Source: JBFEUI01 sp041547565 (GTDB taxonomy: Bacteria > Pseudomonadota > Gammaproteobacteria > Thiohalomonadales > Thiohalomonadaceae). Taken from it: a stretch of 39,822 nt of DNA. The translations under genes were made by a program, and so were the position numbers. The stretch is taken from positions 1 to 39,822 of the forward strand of contig JBFEUI010000014.1 in the NCBI GenBank assembly GCA_041547565.1, written 5' to 3'. Below are positions 7,730 through 16,845 of the stretch, in pieces (position 1 is the stretch's first letter; each line of letters begins with the position of its first letter). The notes beneath the pieces are model-generated. The model had not been told where the DNA came from. It saw nothing but the letters and a program-made list of their open reading frames with translations, and ran no database searches.

Positions 7730-7738
7730 TGGTACAAT
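7730..7738 (+). promoter_or_regulatory. Extended -10 promoter for yebC
   Basis: TGGTACAAT gives a TG-N extended -10 with hexamer TACAAT (7733-7738), 38 nt before the yebC start. No good -35 is seen, consistent with an extended -10 promoter. It would drive yebC and probably ruvCAB. Confidence 0.45.
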
Positions 7739-7776
7739 GATGCGCATTTGTATGCGTTCAAGAAGGTGGGAGTTTC

Positions 7777-8520
7777 ATGGCAGGACACAGTAAATGGGCC
7801 AATATCAAACACCGCAAGGCGGCGCAGGACGCCAAGCGCGGCAAGATATTCACCAAGCTGATCCGCGAGATCACCGTGGCGGCACGCAGCGGCGGCCCGG
7901 ATCAGGACAGCAATCCGCGTCTGCGCGATGCGGTGAGCAAGGCGCTGGGTGCGAATATGACCCGGGACACCATCGACCGCGCCATCAAGCGTGGTTCGGG
8001 TGATACCGATGGCGAGAACTACGAAGAGGTGCGTTACGAGGGCTACGGCCCCAATGGCGTGGCGGTGATGGTCGACTGCCTGACCGACAACCGCAATCGC
8101 ACCGTGGCCGAGGTGCGCCACGCCTTTACCAAGGCGGGCGGCAACCTCGGTACCGACGGCTCGGTGGCCTACCTGTTTACCAAACAGGGGGTGATCACCT
8201 TCGCCGAAGGGGACGAGGAGCAGATCATGGAGGCGGCCCTGGAGGCCGGTGCCGAGGACATCGTCACCAACGATGACGGTTCAGTCGATGTGATTACTAC
8301 ACCCGAGTCCTTTACCGAGGTAAAAGAGTCTGTGGTAGCAGCCGGGCTGGAGCCCTCCATGGCGGATATCACCATGCAGGCCTCCACCTCGGTCGACCTG
8401 GAACTGGATGACGCGCAGAAGGTGATGCGCCTGGTCGATACCCTGGAAGACCTCGACGATGTGCAGAATGTCTACAACAATGCCGATTTCAGCGATGAGG
8501 TGATGGAACAACTTTCCTAG
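7777..8520 (+). CDS. yebC: YebC/PmpR-family protein (TACO1 homologue)
   Basis: The 247-residue product begins MAGHSKWANIKHRKAAQDAKRG, the invariant opening of YebC/PmpR/TACO1. Members were described as DNA-binding regulators, and some act in translation, relieving stalls at proline stretches. All three domains are present at normal length, with GGxLGTDGSVAY-type and acidic ED-rich segments. GTGGGAG precedes the ATG by 6 nt. It lies directly upstream of ruvC, as in many gammaproteobacteria. Its TAG stop is part of the first unit of a CTAG heptad array. Confidence 0.95.
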   Translation: MAGHSKWANIKHRKAAQDAKRGKIFTKLIREITVAARSGGPDQDSNPRLRDAVSKALGANMTRDTIDRAIKRGSGDTDGENYEEVRYEGYGPNGVAVMVDCLTDNRNRTVAEVRHAFTKAGGNLGTDGSVAYLFTKQGVITFAEGDEEQIMEAALEAGAEDIVTNDDGSVDVITTPESFTEVKESVVAAGLEPSMADITMQASTSVDLELDDAQKVMRLVDTLEDLDDVQNVYNNADFSDEVMEQLS

Positions 8521-8551
8521 CACCTAGAAACTAGGTTCTAGTAACTGGTAT
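8517..8551. repeat. CTAG heptad array filling the yebC-ruvC gap
   Basis: Units of exactly 7 bp begin at 8517, 8524, 8531 and 8538, each starting CTAG; a fifth at 8545 starts CTGG. The first unit contains the yebC stop codon and the last contains the first two bases of the ruvC ATG, so the whole spacer is repeat. No Shine-Dalgarno is left for ruvC. Confidence 0.7.
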
Positions 8552-9068
8552 GACTCGCATTTTAGGTATCGATCCCGGCTCCCGCATCACCGGCTTTGGC
8601 ATCATCGAGCAGGTGAAGGGGCGCATCAGCTATGTGGAAAGCGGCTGTATCCGTGCCGGGGACGGTGATTTTGCCCTGCGCCTGAAGACCATCTTTGACG
8701 GCATGAGCGACCTGGTGCGTATCTACGCCCCCGATGAGGTCGCCATCGAACAGGTGTTCATGCACCGCAACCCCGACTCCGCGCTGAAACTCGGTCAGGC
8801 CCGGGGCGCCGCCATCTGTGCCGTGATGTCACAGGGCCTGGCGCTAAGCGAATACACCCCCGCAGAGATCAAGAAGGCGACCGTGGGCAAGGGCAATGCC
8901 GCCAAGGAGCAGGTGCAGCACATGGTGCAGGCACTGTTGAAGTTGCCGGGCATGCCCCAGGCCGATGCCGCCGATGCCCTGGCGGTGGCCCTGTGCCACA
9001 GCCACACCCGCCAGACCATCGGCCAGCTGACCGGTGTACAGGCCAGTCGAGGAGGACGCTACAGGTGA
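8550..9068 (+). CDS. ruvC: Holliday junction endonuclease RuvC
   Basis: This 172-residue resolvase cuts Holliday junctions with RuvAB. The acidic catalytic residues lie in GIDPGSRITGFG (D7), VAIEQVF (Glu) and ADAADALAVALCH (two Asp), the full RNase H-fold tetrad. Length is normal for the family. The start is ATG 8550, but the spacer is a heptad repeat without a ribosome site, so translation may be weak or coupled to yebC. Its TGA overlaps the ruvA start. Confidence 0.96.
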   Translation: MTRILGIDPGSRITGFGIIEQVKGRISYVESGCIRAGDGDFALRLKTIFDGMSDLVRIYAPDEVAIEQVFMHRNPDSALKLGQARGAAICAVMSQGLALSEYTPAEIKKATVGKGNAAKEQVQHMVQALLKLPGMPQADAADALAVALCHSHTRQTIGQLTGVQASRGGRYR

Positions 9069-9676
9069 TAGGACGTTTACGGGGGATCCTGACAGAGAAA
9101 CAGCCGCCGCAACTGCTGCTCGACGTGAACGGCGTCGGCTACGAGGTCGAGGCGCCGATGAGCACCTTCTACCAGTTGCCCGCCACCGGTGAGCAACTGA
9201 CCCTCTATACCCACCTGGTGGTGCGCGAGGATGCCCACCTGCTGTTCGGTTTCGCCAGTGAAGCGGAGCGGCGCATGTTCCGTGCCCTGATCAAGATCAA
9301 CGGCGTCGGGGCCAAACTGGCGTTGACCATCCTCTCGGGTATCAGTGCGGACGATTTTGCCCGCTGCATTCAGGACAACGATACCGCCTCCCTGGTGCGT
9401 CTGCCCGGTGTCGGCAAGAAGACGGCGGAACGGCTCATTGTGGAGATGCGCGACCGGCTGGATGACTGGCAGCCTGCCCCGCTGTTGCCAACGGCCGAAA
9501 ACCGGCAAACGGTTGCCGGCGAAATGGCACCGGATGCGGTACGTGATGCGGTGAGCGCATTGATTGCCCTGGGCTACAAGCCGCCGGAGGCCAGCCGCCT
9601 GGTCAGCGGGGTACAGGATGAGGGGCTGAGCAGCGAGGAGCTTATCCGCGCAGCATTAAAGCAGGCCGTCAAATAG
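9065..9676 (+). CDS. ruvA: Holliday junction branch-migration protein RuvA
   Basis: The true start is GTG 9065 (protein begins (M)IGRLRGILTEK), overlapping the ruvC stop by 4 nt with AGGAGG 9 nt upstream. The frame is open further upstream inside ruvC, but that extension is not RuvA-like. The 203-residue product has the OB domain (1-62), HhH motifs (INGVGAKLAL, LPGVGKKTAERL) and the C-terminal RuvB-contacting domain III (about 155-203). It forms the tetramer that holds the four-way junction. Confidence 0.96.
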   Translation: MIGRLRGILTEKQPPQLLLDVNGVGYEVEAPMSTFYQLPATGEQLTLYTHLVVREDAHLLFGFASEAERRMFRALIKINGVGAKLALTILSGISADDFARCIQDNDTASLVRLPGVGKKTAERLIVEMRDRLDDWQPAPLLPTAENRQTVAGEMAPDAVRDAVSALIALGYKPPEASRLVSGVQDEGLSSEELIRAALKQAVK

Positions 9677-9688
9677 TGTGATGCTGCT

Positions 9689-9704
9689 CAAGCCAAGCGG
9701 CTTG
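9689..9704 (+). other. Short hairpin after ruvA
   Basis: CAAGCC, loop AAGC, GGCTTG form a 6-bp stem 12 nt after the ruvA stop, followed by only a weak T-rich stretch. It may be a weak terminator or pause before the 126-nt ruvA-ruvB gap. Confidence 0.3.
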
Positions 9705-9802
9705 TTGTGCAAATTTAACAGGGAAAACGCGAATAAAAATGGCGAACAGGGTATATTTCAGGACATTGAATTTTTTCTCTTTGCCGGCATTTTGACCCAC
9801 TG

Positions 9803-10854
<1,052 letters not shown>

Positions 10855-10858
<4 letters not shown>

Positions 10859-11256
10859 AGCTGTTTTCCCTGCCGGTGCGCGTCTATTACGAGGACACCG
10901 ACAGCGGTGGCGTGGTCTATTACGCCAATTACCTGAAGTTCATGGAACGGGCGAGAACCGAATGGCTGCGCCAGCTGGGCTTTGAACAGGATGAACTCAT
11001 CGACAACGACGGGGTCATATTTGCCGTACGCGCGGTAAAACTGGACTACCGCAAACCGGCGCGGTTTAACGACCTGCTGGATGTGAACGCACGCGTGACA
11101 AACTTTGGCGGGGCGAGCATGTCGTTTGCCCAGCAGGTTATACGGGGTGGGGAAGTGTTGTGCGAGGGCGACATCAAGATCGCCAGCCTGGACGCCGTCA
11201 GTCTCAGGCCGAAGCCGCTTCCGAAAGCTATCGCTGCATCGATCAGCGTGGAGTGA
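10855..11256 (+). CDS. ybgC: YbgC-type acyl-CoA thioesterase
   Basis: This 133-residue hot-dog fold protein starts with GTG overlapping the ruvB stop by 4 nt. The catalytic block YYEDTDSGGVVYYANYLKF holds the conserved Asp of the 4-hydroxybenzoyl-CoA thioesterase family. YbgC hydrolyses acyl-CoA (or acts on acyl-ACP/phospholipid intermediates) in the cytoplasm and is the usual first gene of the tol-pal operon, as here. Two bases separate it from the tolQ ATG. Confidence 0.94.
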
Positions 11257-11258
11257 TA

Positions 11259-11954
11259 ATGAATACGGATATGTCTTTGTGGGGGCTGTTTGCCGAGGCC
11301 AGTATCGTGGTGCAACTGGTGATGTTGCTGCTGCTTGCCGCCTCCTTTGTCTCCTGGTATTTCATCATCCAGAAATGGCTGTTGCTCAAGTCGGCCCGTG
11401 AGGATGCCGAGAGCTTCGAGCGGCGATTCTGGTCCGGCATCGATCTGGTTCAGCTCTACAAAACCCTGACCAAGCGCCGCGACGAACTGGCCGGTCTCGG
11501 TTCGGTGTTCGAGGCGGGCTTCGGTGAATTTGCCCGCCTGCGCAAACAGGGCGGGGTGGAGCCGATGGCGGTGGTCGAGGGTTCCCAGCGTGCCATGCGC
11601 GTTGCCCACAACCGTGAAGTGGATCAGCTGGAGGCGCACCTGGCCTTTCTGGCAACGGTGGGCTCGACCAGCCCCTATGTCGGCCTGTTCGGCACCGTGT
11701 GGGGTATCATGAACTCGTTTCGCGCACTCGGGTCGGTGCAGCAGGCCACCCTGTCGATGGTGGCACCAGGCATCGCCGAGGCGCTTATCGCCACCGCCAT
11801 GGGGCTGTTTGCCGCGATACCCGCGGTCATTGCCTATAACCGTTTTGCCAATGCCGTCGAGCGCCTGGAAGGACGCTACGAGAGTTTCCAGGATGAGTTT
11901 ACCTCGCTGCTGCAGCACAAGGCCCATGCGCCGGCGGCTGCCGCAACCGAGTAG
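11259..11954 (+). CDS. tolQ: Tol-Pal motor subunit TolQ
   Basis: The start is ATG 11259 (MNTDMSLWGLFAEAS) with GGAG 5 nt upstream. The reading frame is open another 33 codons upstream inside ybgC, but that part is not TolQ-like. The 231-residue protein has three membrane helices: one near 17-37, and two flanking GTVWGIMNSFRAL and PGIAEALIATAMGLFAAIPAVIAYN, the conserved MotA/TolQ/ExbB core. With TolR it forms the proton-driven inner-membrane motor for outer-membrane constriction. Confidence 0.96.
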   Translation: MNTDMSLWGLFAEASIVVQLVMLLLLAASFVSWYFIIQKWLLLKSAREDAESFERRFWSGIDLVQLYKTLTKRRDELAGLGSVFEAGFGEFARLRKQGGVEPMAVVEGSQRAMRVAHNREVDQLEAHLAFLATVGSTSPYVGLFGTVWGIMNSFRALGSVQQATLSMVAPGIAEALIATAMGLFAAIPAVIAYNRFANAVERLEGRYESFQDEFTSLLQHKAHAPAAAATE

Positions 11955-11963
11955 TCGAGCCAC

Positions 11964-12389
11964 ATGGCACAGCAACGCAAACGCCGTCGACCCATGGGAG
12001 AGATCAATGTCGTCCCGTACATTGATGTGATGCTGGTGCTGCTGGTGATCTTCATGGTTACCGCCCCGCTGCTGACGCAGGGTGTGAAGGTCGATCTGCC
12101 GCGTGCCGAGGCCGAGCCGGTCACCTCGGGGGACGGTAAGCTGCTGGTGATCTCGGTGAAGAGTGACGGCAGTTATTACCTGAACCTGAATGCCAATCCG
12201 ACAGAGGTGCTCGACCTGGAGACGGTGATCGCCCGCTCCGTGGCGGCGATACAACTCTACCCGGGTATTCCGGTGAATGTGGGTGCCGATCGCAATGTCG
12301 CCTACGGCAAGGTGGTGCAGTTGATTGCCTCGCTGAAAAAGGCGGGTGTGGCGAAGGTGGGCTTTCTCACCGAACCGCCGGAGGCGTAA
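11964..12389 (+). CDS. tolR: Tol-Pal motor subunit TolR
   Basis: This 141-residue protein has one membrane helix, and PYIDVMLVLLVIFMVTAP carries the essential membrane Asp (about residue 20), followed by a periplasmic domain ending with KVGFLTEPP. It is the ExbD/TolR partner of TolQ in the proton channel. It lies 9 nt after tolQ. Confidence 0.96.
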   Translation: MAQQRKRRRPMGEINVVPYIDVMLVLLVIFMVTAPLLTQGVKVDLPRAEAEPVTSGDGKLLVISVKSDGSYYLNLNANPTEVLDLETVIARSVAAIQLYPGIPVNVGADRNVAYGKVVQLIASLKKAGVAKVGFLTEPPEA

Positions 12390-12394
12390 CGGCC

Positions 12395-13228
12395 GTGAGG
12401 ATGACCGAGGACAGGTTCGTTCCGCTCATCGGGACTGTTATGCTGCATCTGCTGTTGCTGGGGCTGCTCAGTTTCAGTCTCGGCAGTGAGCGGCCCAAAC
12501 CCGCGGCATTGCCTGTCCAGCAGCAGGCGGTCGAGGCGGTGGCGGTCGACAGCGCGAAGGTGCAGGCCGAGATCAAGAAGCTGCAGCAGAAGGAGAAGCA
12601 ACGCCAGTCGCAACTGGCGCAAGAGGAACGCCGTCTGCAGGCGTTGAAGCGCAAACGTGAGGCGGAGCAAAAGCAGCGCCGGGCCGAGGAGAAAAAACGC
12701 AAGGCCGAGCAGCAGCGGCTGGCGAAGCTGAAAAAGGAGCAGCAGGCGCTGAAGAAAAAGCAGGAGGCGGAAAAGCAGCGTTTGGCCGAACTGGAGAAGC
12801 AACGTAAAATCGAGGCCGAGAAGCGGGCCAGGGAAGAGGCGGAGAAAAAGCGCCAGGCCGAGGAGGCGCGCAAGCGCAAGGCGGCCGAGGCTGCACTGAA
12901 GGCGAAACTGGCCGCCGAGCAGCAGAAGCTGGAACAGGAGACCAGTTCACAGCGTCAGGCCATGCAACTGGAATATATTTCCCTGGTGGCCGACAAGGTG
13001 AGGCGCAACTGGCTGCGCCCGGCCGGCAGTCCGGCAGATTTTTCCTGTCGGCTGGAAGTGAACCAGTTGCCCACCGGCGATGTGGTAAGCGTGCGCTTCA
13101 TCGAAAGCTGCGGCAATGCGGCGCTGGACAAGTCGGTCGAACATGCGGTGCTCAAGGCCTCACCGCTGCCGAAACCGCCGGAACAGGCGCTGTTTGATAG
13201 AGAGCTTGTATTTACATTCATCCCATAG
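12395..13228 (+). CDS. tolA: TolA, envelope-spanning energy transducer
   Basis: The 277-residue product starts at GTG 12395 with GGAGG about 10 nt upstream; ATG two codons on is possible. One N-terminal membrane helix (about 10-30) precedes a roughly 150-residue Lys/Glu/Ala/Gln-rich continuous helix (about 48-190), then a compact C-terminal domain (SLVADKVRRNW onward, Cys in FSCRLEV and IESCGNA). TolA links the TolQR motor to TolB and Pal. This domain order and length are normal for non-enteric gammaproteobacteria. Confidence 0.94.
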   Translation: MRMTEDRFVPLIGTVMLHLLLLGLLSFSLGSERPKPAALPVQQQAVEAVAVDSAKVQAEIKKLQQKEKQRQSQLAQEERRLQALKRKREAEQKQRRAEEKKRKAEQQRLAKLKKEQQALKKKQEAEKQRLAELEKQRKIEAEKRAREEAEKKRQAEEARKRKAAEAALKAKLAAEQQKLEQETSSQRQAMQLEYISLVADKVRRNWLRPAGSPADFSCRLEVNQLPTGDVVSVRFIESCGNAALDKSVEHAVLKASPLPKPPEQALFDRELVFTFIP

Positions 13229-13236
13229 GGGTAGCT

Positions 13237-14544
13237 GTGCAACGCGTATTACACATTTTCTGTTTTGGTCTGTTGTTGTGGGGGTCACTGGCCCAGGCGC
13301 GCCTGGAGATCACCGTGGCCGGGGGGGCCGAGGGCGCCCTGCCCATCGCCGTGGCCGACTTTGCCTGGCAGGGCGAGGGGACGCCGCCGGAGAACATCGC
13401 CGCGATCATCCGTGCCGACCTGGCGCGTAGCGGGCGCTTTGCACCGCTGAGCGATGACAAACTGGTAGCGCAGGTACGGCCCGGACAGAAGATCGATTTT
13501 TCACGCTGGAAAGAGACCGGTAGTGATCACCTGGTGATTGGCCAGGTGCAGCAGCAGGGCACGGGCTACACGGCCAATTTTCAGCTGTTCGACCTGTTGC
13601 GCGGCGAGCAGGTGACCGGCTACAGCATCCCGTTTAGCACCATCCAGGCACGGCGTGTGGCCCACAAGATCAGCGATATTCTGTATGAACAGCTGACCGG
13701 CGAGCCGGGTGCCTTTGCCACCCATGTGGCCTATGTGACGGTGGACCGCCGGGCTAATAAAACTGCCAGCTACAAACTGTCCATCGCCGACGCGGACGGC
13801 TTCAACGAGCAGGTGATCCTCACCTCTAAACAGCCGCTGCTGTCGCCGGCCTGGTCACCGGATGGGCAACGTATGGCCTATGTCTCCTTCGAGCAGGGCC
13901 GCAGTGAGGTCTATGTCCAGGACATCGCCAGCGGCAAGCGCGATGCGGTGGCGAAGTTCAAGGGCTTGAACAGTGCACCGGCCTGGTCGCCGGATGGCAG
14001 CCGCCTGGCCCTGACCCTCTCCAAGGAGGGCAATCCGGATATCTATGTGCTGCATCTACAGGACAGGCGTCTGGTGCGCATCACCCGTTCCTATGCCATC
14101 GATACCGAGGCCAACTGGTCGCCGGACGGCAAGTCGTTGATCTTCACCTCCGACCGTGGCGGACGCCCGCAGATCTATCGGGTCGGCGTGGGGCGCGGCG
14201 GCCCCGAGGGCCGGCCGCAACGTATCACCTTCGAGGGGCGCTACAACGCGCGCGCCGCCTTCTCGCCCGACGGCAAGCGCATCACCATGGTCCACGGCAA
14301 CGGCGGCACGTTTCGTATCGCCGTGCTGGACCTGGCCACCAACAATCTTCGTGTCCTGACCCAGAGCCGCCTGGACGAATCGCCCAGCTTTGCTGCCAAC
14401 GGCAGCATGATAATCTTTGCGACCGAGGTGAATGGTCGCGGTGTGCTGGAGGCCGTCTCCGTCGACGGCCGCGCGCACCAGCGTCTCGGCCTGCGCAGTG
14501 GTGATGTGCGGGAGCCGGCCTGGTCACCTTATTTTCAATATTAG
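13237..14544 (+). CDS. tolB: TolB periplasmic beta-propeller
   Basis: The GTG start at 13237 gives a Sec signal peptide (FCFGLLLWGSLAQA, cut near residue 22). The mature part has an N-terminal alpha/beta domain (about 23-160) and a six-bladed propeller with repeated SPDG/WSPDG motifs (PAWSPDGQRMAY, APAWSPDGSRLA, ANWSPDGKSLIF, AAFSPDGKRITM, SPSFAANGSMI, PAWSPYFQY). It binds Pal and TolA in the periplasm. It follows tolA by 8 nt with AGGGG as ribosome site. Confidence 0.96.
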   Translation: MQRVLHIFCFGLLLWGSLAQARLEITVAGGAEGALPIAVADFAWQGEGTPPENIAAIIRADLARSGRFAPLSDDKLVAQVRPGQKIDFSRWKETGSDHLVIGQVQQQGTGYTANFQLFDLLRGEQVTGYSIPFSTIQARRVAHKISDILYEQLTGEPGAFATHVAYVTVDRRANKTASYKLSIADADGFNEQVILTSKQPLLSPAWSPDGQRMAYVSFEQGRSEVYVQDIASGKRDAVAKFKGLNSAPAWSPDGSRLALTLSKEGNPDIYVLHLQDRRLVRITRSYAIDTEANWSPDGKSLIFTSDRGGRPQIYRVGVGRGGPEGRPQRITFEGRYNARAAFSPDGKRITMVHGNGGTFRIAVLDLATNNLRVLTQSRLDESPSFAANGSMIIFATEVNGRGVLEAVSVDGRAHQRLGLRSGDVREPAWSPYFQY

Positions 14545-14553
14545 GAGGAGCCA

Positions 14554-15123
14554 ATGAAACGACTCAATACAGGCCTTTTACTGCTGGCAGCGGGGCTCCT
14601 GTTGCTCCAGGGCTGTACCGGCCCGCAGCAACGCCCGGAGGATGTGCCGGTGGAGGAGCGCAGCATCAATGGCGATCAGCAGGCGGCAGCGGAAGCGGAA
14701 GCGGAGGGGGCCGCGGGGGCGGAATCCACCGCCATGGCCATGGCCGGTGAATTCAGTGTCGAGGCGCTCAACAATCCCGACAGCCCGTTGTCCAAGCGTG
14801 TGTTCTATTTCGCCTATGACAGCAGTGATCTGAGTCCGGAAGACCAGCAGCGTCTGGCGGCGCACGCGCAGTTTATCAGCCTGCACCCCGATATCTCCGT
14901 GGTTGTGGAGGGGCACGCCGATGAGCGTGGTACGCGTGAATACAACCTGGCCCTGTCCGAGCGCCGTGCCCGCGCCGTCGAACGGCTGATTAGCGTGCAA
15001 GGCGCCTCGCGCGAGCAGTTGCAGGTTATCGGCTTCGGCGAGGAGCGGCCGGTGGCGCTGGGGCGTGACGAGGCCTCCTGGCGGTTGAACCGGCGCGTGG
15101 AACTGCTCTATTCGGGTTATTGA
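14554..15123 (+). CDS. pal: Pal, peptidoglycan-associated lipoprotein
   Basis: This 189-residue outer-membrane lipoprotein has a signal ending in lipobox LLQGC (Cys about 21), a flexible Ala/Glu-rich linker (about 45-70), and an OmpA-like domain with FAYDSSDLSPEDQ and VEGHADERGTREYNLALSERRA. The conserved Asp and Arg for diaminopimelate binding are in the second block. Strong AGGAGG before ATG 14554. It ends one base into the cpoB start. Confidence 0.96.
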   Translation: MKRLNTGLLLLAAGLLLLQGCTGPQQRPEDVPVEERSINGDQQAAAEAEAEGAAGAESTAMAMAGEFSVEALNNPDSPLSKRVFYFAYDSSDLSPEDQQRLAAHAQFISLHPDISVVVEGHADERGTREYNLALSERRARAVERLISVQGASREQLQVIGFGEERPVALGRDEASWRLNRRVELLYSGY

Positions 15124-15935
15124 TGGGACGGAATATGCGATCTGTAAATACACTGATTTGTGCGTTGTGTCTGGTTGGCCTTGGCGCCGGGTCGGCCCAG
15201 GCCGCACCGGCCCCCACGCCTTCGCCACTTGAGCAACGGGTGCAGCGCCTGGAAAAACTGCTCGCCAGCCAGTCGCTGGTGGAGATGCTAACGCGCCTCG
15301 ATGCGCTGCAGCAGGAGGTGCAGCAGCTGCGCGGCGAGGTCGAGCAGCAGACCTTCCAGATTGACCAGCTCAAGCAACGCCAACGGGAGCTCTATCTCGA
15401 TATTGACCGGCGCCTCTCGCGCATGGAACGCGAGGGCGGCGCCAGCACCGCAGCACCGGCGGCGAGCGGTCTTGTCAGTGGCACGCCCGACAAGGCACCG
15501 CAACCGGCAGCGCAAGCGGCCGTACCGGTCCAGAGCGCCTCACCTGCGCAGGTGCGCAAGGAACGTGAGGCCTACCAGCGGGCCTTCGACCTGCTGAAGG
15601 AGCTGCGCTACGAACAGGCGATCAGTGCCTTCAGGGATTTTCTCAAGAGCTACCCCTCCGGCCGCTATGCCCACATCGCCCAGTACTGGGTCGGCGAGGC
15701 CAATTACGCACGGCGTCATTTCAAGGAGGCCATTGAGGATTATCGCAAGCTGATAAGCGCCTATCCCAACAGCCCCAAGGTGGCCGAGGCGATGCTGAAG
15801 ATCGGCTACAGCTACAATGAACTGGGCCAGCCGGAAGAGACCAGAAAGACACTGGAAGAGCTCAAGCAGCGCTACCCCGATACCACCGAGTCCGGGCAGG
15901 CCGACTCGCTGCTCAAGCGCTTGCAGAAGCAGTGA
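15123..15935 (+). CDS. cpoB: CpoB (YbgF), Tol-Pal coordinating TPR protein
   Basis: ATG 15123 overlaps the pal stop (TGATG); an in-frame ATG at 15135 is an alternative start. Both leave a good signal peptide (LICALCLVGLGAGSAQA). The mature protein, about 245 residues, has an N-terminal trimerising coiled coil (EQRVQRLEKLL through LKQRQRELYLDIDRRL), a Pro/Ala-rich linker and three TPR repeats (from YQRAFDLLKE onward). CpoB couples peptidoglycan synthesis to Tol-driven constriction. Standard last gene of the tol-pal operon. Confidence 0.92.
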   Translation: MGRNMRSVNTLICALCLVGLGAGSAQAAPAPTPSPLEQRVQRLEKLLASQSLVEMLTRLDALQQEVQQLRGEVEQQTFQIDQLKQRQRELYLDIDRRLSRMEREGGASTAAPAASGLVSGTPDKAPQPAAQAAVPVQSASPAQVRKEREAYQRAFDLLKELRYEQAISAFRDFLKSYPSGRYAHIAQYWVGEANYARRHFKEAIEDYRKLISAYPNSPKVAEAMLKIGYSYNELGQPEETRKTLEELKQRYPDTTESGQADSLLKRLQKQ

Positions 15936-16594
15936 CACAGACGATGGACGAGGCGACAAGCCTGCGGGTCAGCGAGATCTTTCTGTCGCTGCAGGGCGAG
16001 GCTGACAGCGCAGGCTGGCCGACGGTCTTCATCCGGCTGACCGGCTGCCCGTTGCGCTGTCGCTACTGCGATACCAGCTACGCCTTCAGCGGCGGCGAGT
16101 CGCTGTCTCTTGATGCCATCCTGGCTCAGGTATCCGGCTTCGGTGTCGGCCACGTCTGCGTCACCGGCGGTGAGCCGCTGGCGCAAAAAGGCTGTCTTGA
16201 GCTGCTCGCACGACTGTGCGATGAGGGCTACAGTGTCTCGCTGGAGACCAGTGGGGCGCTGGATATCGGCCAGGTTGACCCGCGCGTGGTGCGGGTGATG
16301 GACATCAAGACACCCGCCTCGGGCGAACAGGCGCAAAACCGCTACGAGAACATTGAGCTGCTGCGTAGCGGCGACCAAGTGAAATTCGTCATTTGCGACT
16401 TCAACGACTTCGAGTGGGCACGTGAGATCCTGCTGCGTTACGAACTGCCCATGCGCTGCGACGTGTTGTTCTCCCCCTGTTTTGGTGAACTTGAGCCGAG
16501 GCAGCTGGCTGACTGGATCGTGGAATATCGTCTGCCGGTGCGCTTTCAGCTGCAGCTGCACAAGATCCTCTGGGGCGACGAGCGGGGACGCTGA
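15932..16594 (+). CDS. queE: 7-carboxy-7-deazaguanine synthase QueE
   Basis: This 220-residue radical-SAM enzyme converts 6-carboxytetrahydropterin to 7-carboxy-7-deazaguanine on the path to queuosine. The cluster motif C39-x3-C43-x2-C46 (GCPLRCRYCDTSY) is canonical, followed by CVTGGEPL and SLETSGA. The GTG start overlaps the cpoB stop by 4 nt; ATG 15944 is an alternative. The cpoB-queE-queC order matches Pseudomonas-type chromosomes. queD is not in the window. Confidence 0.93.
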   Translation: MTQTMDEATSLRVSEIFLSLQGEADSAGWPTVFIRLTGCPLRCRYCDTSYAFSGGESLSLDAILAQVSGFGVGHVCVTGGEPLAQKGCLELLARLCDEGYSVSLETSGALDIGQVDPRVVRVMDIKTPASGEQAQNRYENIELLRSGDQVKFVICDFNDFEWAREILLRYELPMRCDVLFSPCFGELEPRQLADWIVEYRLPVRFQLQLHKILWGDERGR

Positions 16595-16612
16595 CTGGAA
16601 AAACCTTTCAAC

Positions 16613-16636
16613 GCAAAGGTGCAAAGACGCAAAGGT
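16613..16636. repeat. GCAAAG octamer array, with an inverted copy at 16805
   Basis: Three 8-bp units begin at 16613, 16621 and 16629, all starting GCAAAG. An inverted, weaker copy (CCTTTGC, 16805-16811, then a tract ending near 16825) lies just before queC. The two arms flank a hairpin at 16699-16715 and the second REP-like element. The queE-queC gap (16595-16845) holds nothing else I can identify. Confidence 0.6.
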
Positions 16637-16698
16637 TTTTTGATGGCTGGCGAGTTTGAACGACTGCGTCATTCAGGTGAAGGCCGGAATCCATTTTC

Positions 16699-16715
16699 GG
16701 CTTATCGGGTAAGCC
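16699..16715. other. Short hairpin beside REP-like element
   Basis: GGCTTA, loop TCGGG, TAAGCC form a perfect 6-bp stem directly before the REP-like copy at 16717. No U-tract follows. Confidence 0.4.
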
Positions 16716-16716
16716 A

Positions 16717-16785
16717 ATAGGGCGGCCCATGGCCGCCGCGATGAACGAAGGCATAATCATATAGGGCGCACATGGCACGCCCTAT
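16717..16785. repeat. REP-like paired hairpins (copy 2)
   Basis: ATAG precedes a perfect 7-bp stem, GGCGGCC (16721-16727), loop CAT, GGCCGCC (16731-16737). It is built like the first hairpin at 845-861. A second hairpin uses ATAGGGCG (16761-16768) and CGCCCTAT (16778-16785). So both copies start ATAGGGCG, end CGCCCTAT and hold two hairpins, while the middle parts differ (23 and 16 bp). Confidence 0.6.
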
Positions 16786-16845
16786 ATGGCGTCCACCCAA
16801 GAATCCTTTGCGTTAAGGTCTTTTGTTTTTTAGTAGGTAATAGCT

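Noticed and set aside
16595..16845. preQ1 riboswitch upstream of queC
   Set aside because: The hairpins there are GC-rich paired inverted repeats shared with 841-898, and I see no small pseudoknot-type aptamer near the start codon.
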